Positions 5,224 through 5,725 of a stretch of 5,725 nucleotides of DNA are shown here, one piece after another. The number at the start of each line of letters is the position of its first letter. Position 1 is the stretch's first letter. Location of the stretch: the NCBI GenBank assembly GCA_001805695.1, contig MHGT01000029.1:1-5725 (forward strand), read 5' to 3'. Both the position numbers and the translations under genes were made by a program. This DNA comes from Omnitrophica WOR_2 bacterium RIFCSPHIGHO2_02_FULL_67_20 (GTDB lineage Bacteria; Omnitrophota; Gorgyraeia; Aquiviventales; Aquiviventaceae). The notes beneath the pieces are model-generated. The model had not been told where the DNA came from and did not search any database. It saw only the letters and a program-made list of their open reading frames with translations.

Positions 5224-5344
5224 GAACTCATTTCAACACCCAACATGATTCCGCAGATTGTGGATTGATTTCGCAGATGGACGTCCTATCGGCGAAATCA
5301 TCTCGAAATCGGCGAAATCCTGTTGGGAGTTTTGAAATACGTTC
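5224..5344. repeat. 121-bp imperfect palindrome spanning the murI-rph gap
   Basis: From the first base after the murI stop, the whole gap folds on itself. The apex is GGACGTCC (5279-5286). The best stem is TGATTTCGC (5266-5274) with GCGAAATCA (5292-5300). Further paired blocks are GATT (5256-5259) with AATC (5307-5310), GATT (5247-5250) with AATC (5316-5319), CCCAACA (5239-5245) with TGTTGGG (5321-5327), ATTTCAA in 5230-5236 with 5332-5338, and GAAC (5224-5227) with GTTC (5341-5344). It looks like a dispersed intergenic palindromic element. Its right arm carries the only Shine-Dalgarno-like GGGAG (5325-5329) before rph, which would be buried in the stem. Confidence 0.75.
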
Positions 5345-5725
5345 CAAGACCGCGCCGAGACGCCCCGACGGCCGCTCACCGCACCAGCTGCGGCCGGTGA
5401 CGCTCACCCGCGGCGTCATGAAGTTCGCCGACGCCTCCTGCCTCATCGAGTGGGGCGACACCAAGGTGATCTGCACCGCCACCGTCGAGGAGAAGGTGCC
5501 GCCGTTTTTGCGCGGCAGCGGGAGGGGCTGGGTGACCGCCGAGTACGGGATGCTCCCGCGCGCCAGCAGCCAGCGGATCGAGCGGGAGGCGGTGAAGGGC
5601 CGGCTCGGCGGCCGCACACAGGAGATCCAGCGGCTCATCGGCCGCAGTCTCCGAACGGTCGTGGACCTCGCCGCACTCGGGGAGCGGACCGTCCTCATCG
5701 ACTGCGACGTGGTGCAGGCCGACGG
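5277..5725 (+). CDS. rph: Ribonuclease PH, 5' part only
   Basis: The enzyme is a phosphate-dependent 3'-5' exoribonuclease that trims extra nucleotides from tRNA precursors; it forms a hexameric ring. Recognisable sequence starts near 5355 with RRPDGRSPHQLRPVTLTRG. It continues with KFADASCLIEWGDTKVICTATVEE, VPPFLRGSGRGW, VTAEYGMLPRAS, GRTQEIQRLIGRSLR and IDCDVVQAD, all typical of RNase PH and including its conserved arginines. The frame leaves the window at 5725 without a stop. The only normal in-frame start before the conserved region is ATG 5277. It has no ribosome site, lies at the apex of a palindrome, and adds a roughly 26-residue basic leader that the family lacks. ATA at 5337 has GGGAG 7 nt upstream but is a rare start. 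A GTG at 5397 would delete conserved residues. The true start is therefore unsure, though identity is firm. Confidence 0.92.
   Translation, partial: MDVLSAKSSRNRRNPVGSFEIRSKTAPRRPDGRSPHQLRPVTLTRGVMKFADASCLIEWGDTKVICTATVEEKVPPFLRGSGRGWVTAEYGMLPRASSQRIEREAVKGRLGGRTQEIQRLIGRSLRTVVDLAALGERTVLIDCDVVQAD

Overview
The window looks like chromosome of a GC-rich, slow-growth-type Gram-negative bacterium. Coding bases are strongly G/C at third positions, promoters are of the sigma-70 type with extended -10 boxes (TGGTATAAT, TGATATAGT), and an amidase carries a lipoprotein signal. The layout (smpB next to ssrA; amidase, murI, rph in a row) and the style of the intergenic palindromes remind me of Nitrospirota or NC10-like lineages. 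That is an inference from gene style, not a taxonomic assignment. All genes are on the + strand.

Left block (about 68-2813) reads as one transcription unit. An extended -10 promoter drives a D-Ala-D-Ala-ligase-like ATP-grasp enzyme whose ATG lies only about 3 nt from the expected transcription start. A class I SAM methyltransferase overlaps it by ATGA. Nine nt later comes smpB, and 15 nt after smpB comes ssrA (tmRNA). ssrA is absent from any protein-based reading but is complete: 390 nt, with an alanine-identity G3.U70 acceptor pair, encoded CCA and a tag reading frame with a stop hairpin. A strong intrinsic terminator closes the block at 2772-2813. SmpB and tmRNA form the trans-translation system that rescues stalled ribosomes.

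Middle (2814-3490). An AT-richer gap with a GC-rich inverted repeat precedes a small XRE-type HTH regulator (HigA-like) with an excellent Shine-Dalgarno. Its last codons are interrupted by a roughly 105-bp miniature element bounded by 13-bp inverted repeats and a GTGAA direct repeat. Deleting the element in silico restores a 94-residue protein ending in KVQFV. The disrupted gene now ends in about 25 residues encoded by the element.

Right block (3455-5725) is cell wall and RNA metabolism: a lipoprotein N-acetylmuramoyl-L-alanine amidase, glutamate racemase (murI) and the 5' part of RNase PH (rph), which runs off the window. Both gaps between these genes are filled by different palindromic repeats. 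One is an inverted array with an exact 8-bp period. The other is a 121-bp imperfect palindrome that starts on the first base after the murI stop and runs into rph, leaving rph without a normal start codon.

The window holds no evident new multi-gene system. Its most interesting content is the tmRNA with an unusual tag and stop region, and three unrelated palindromic insertions, each at the edge of a gene.
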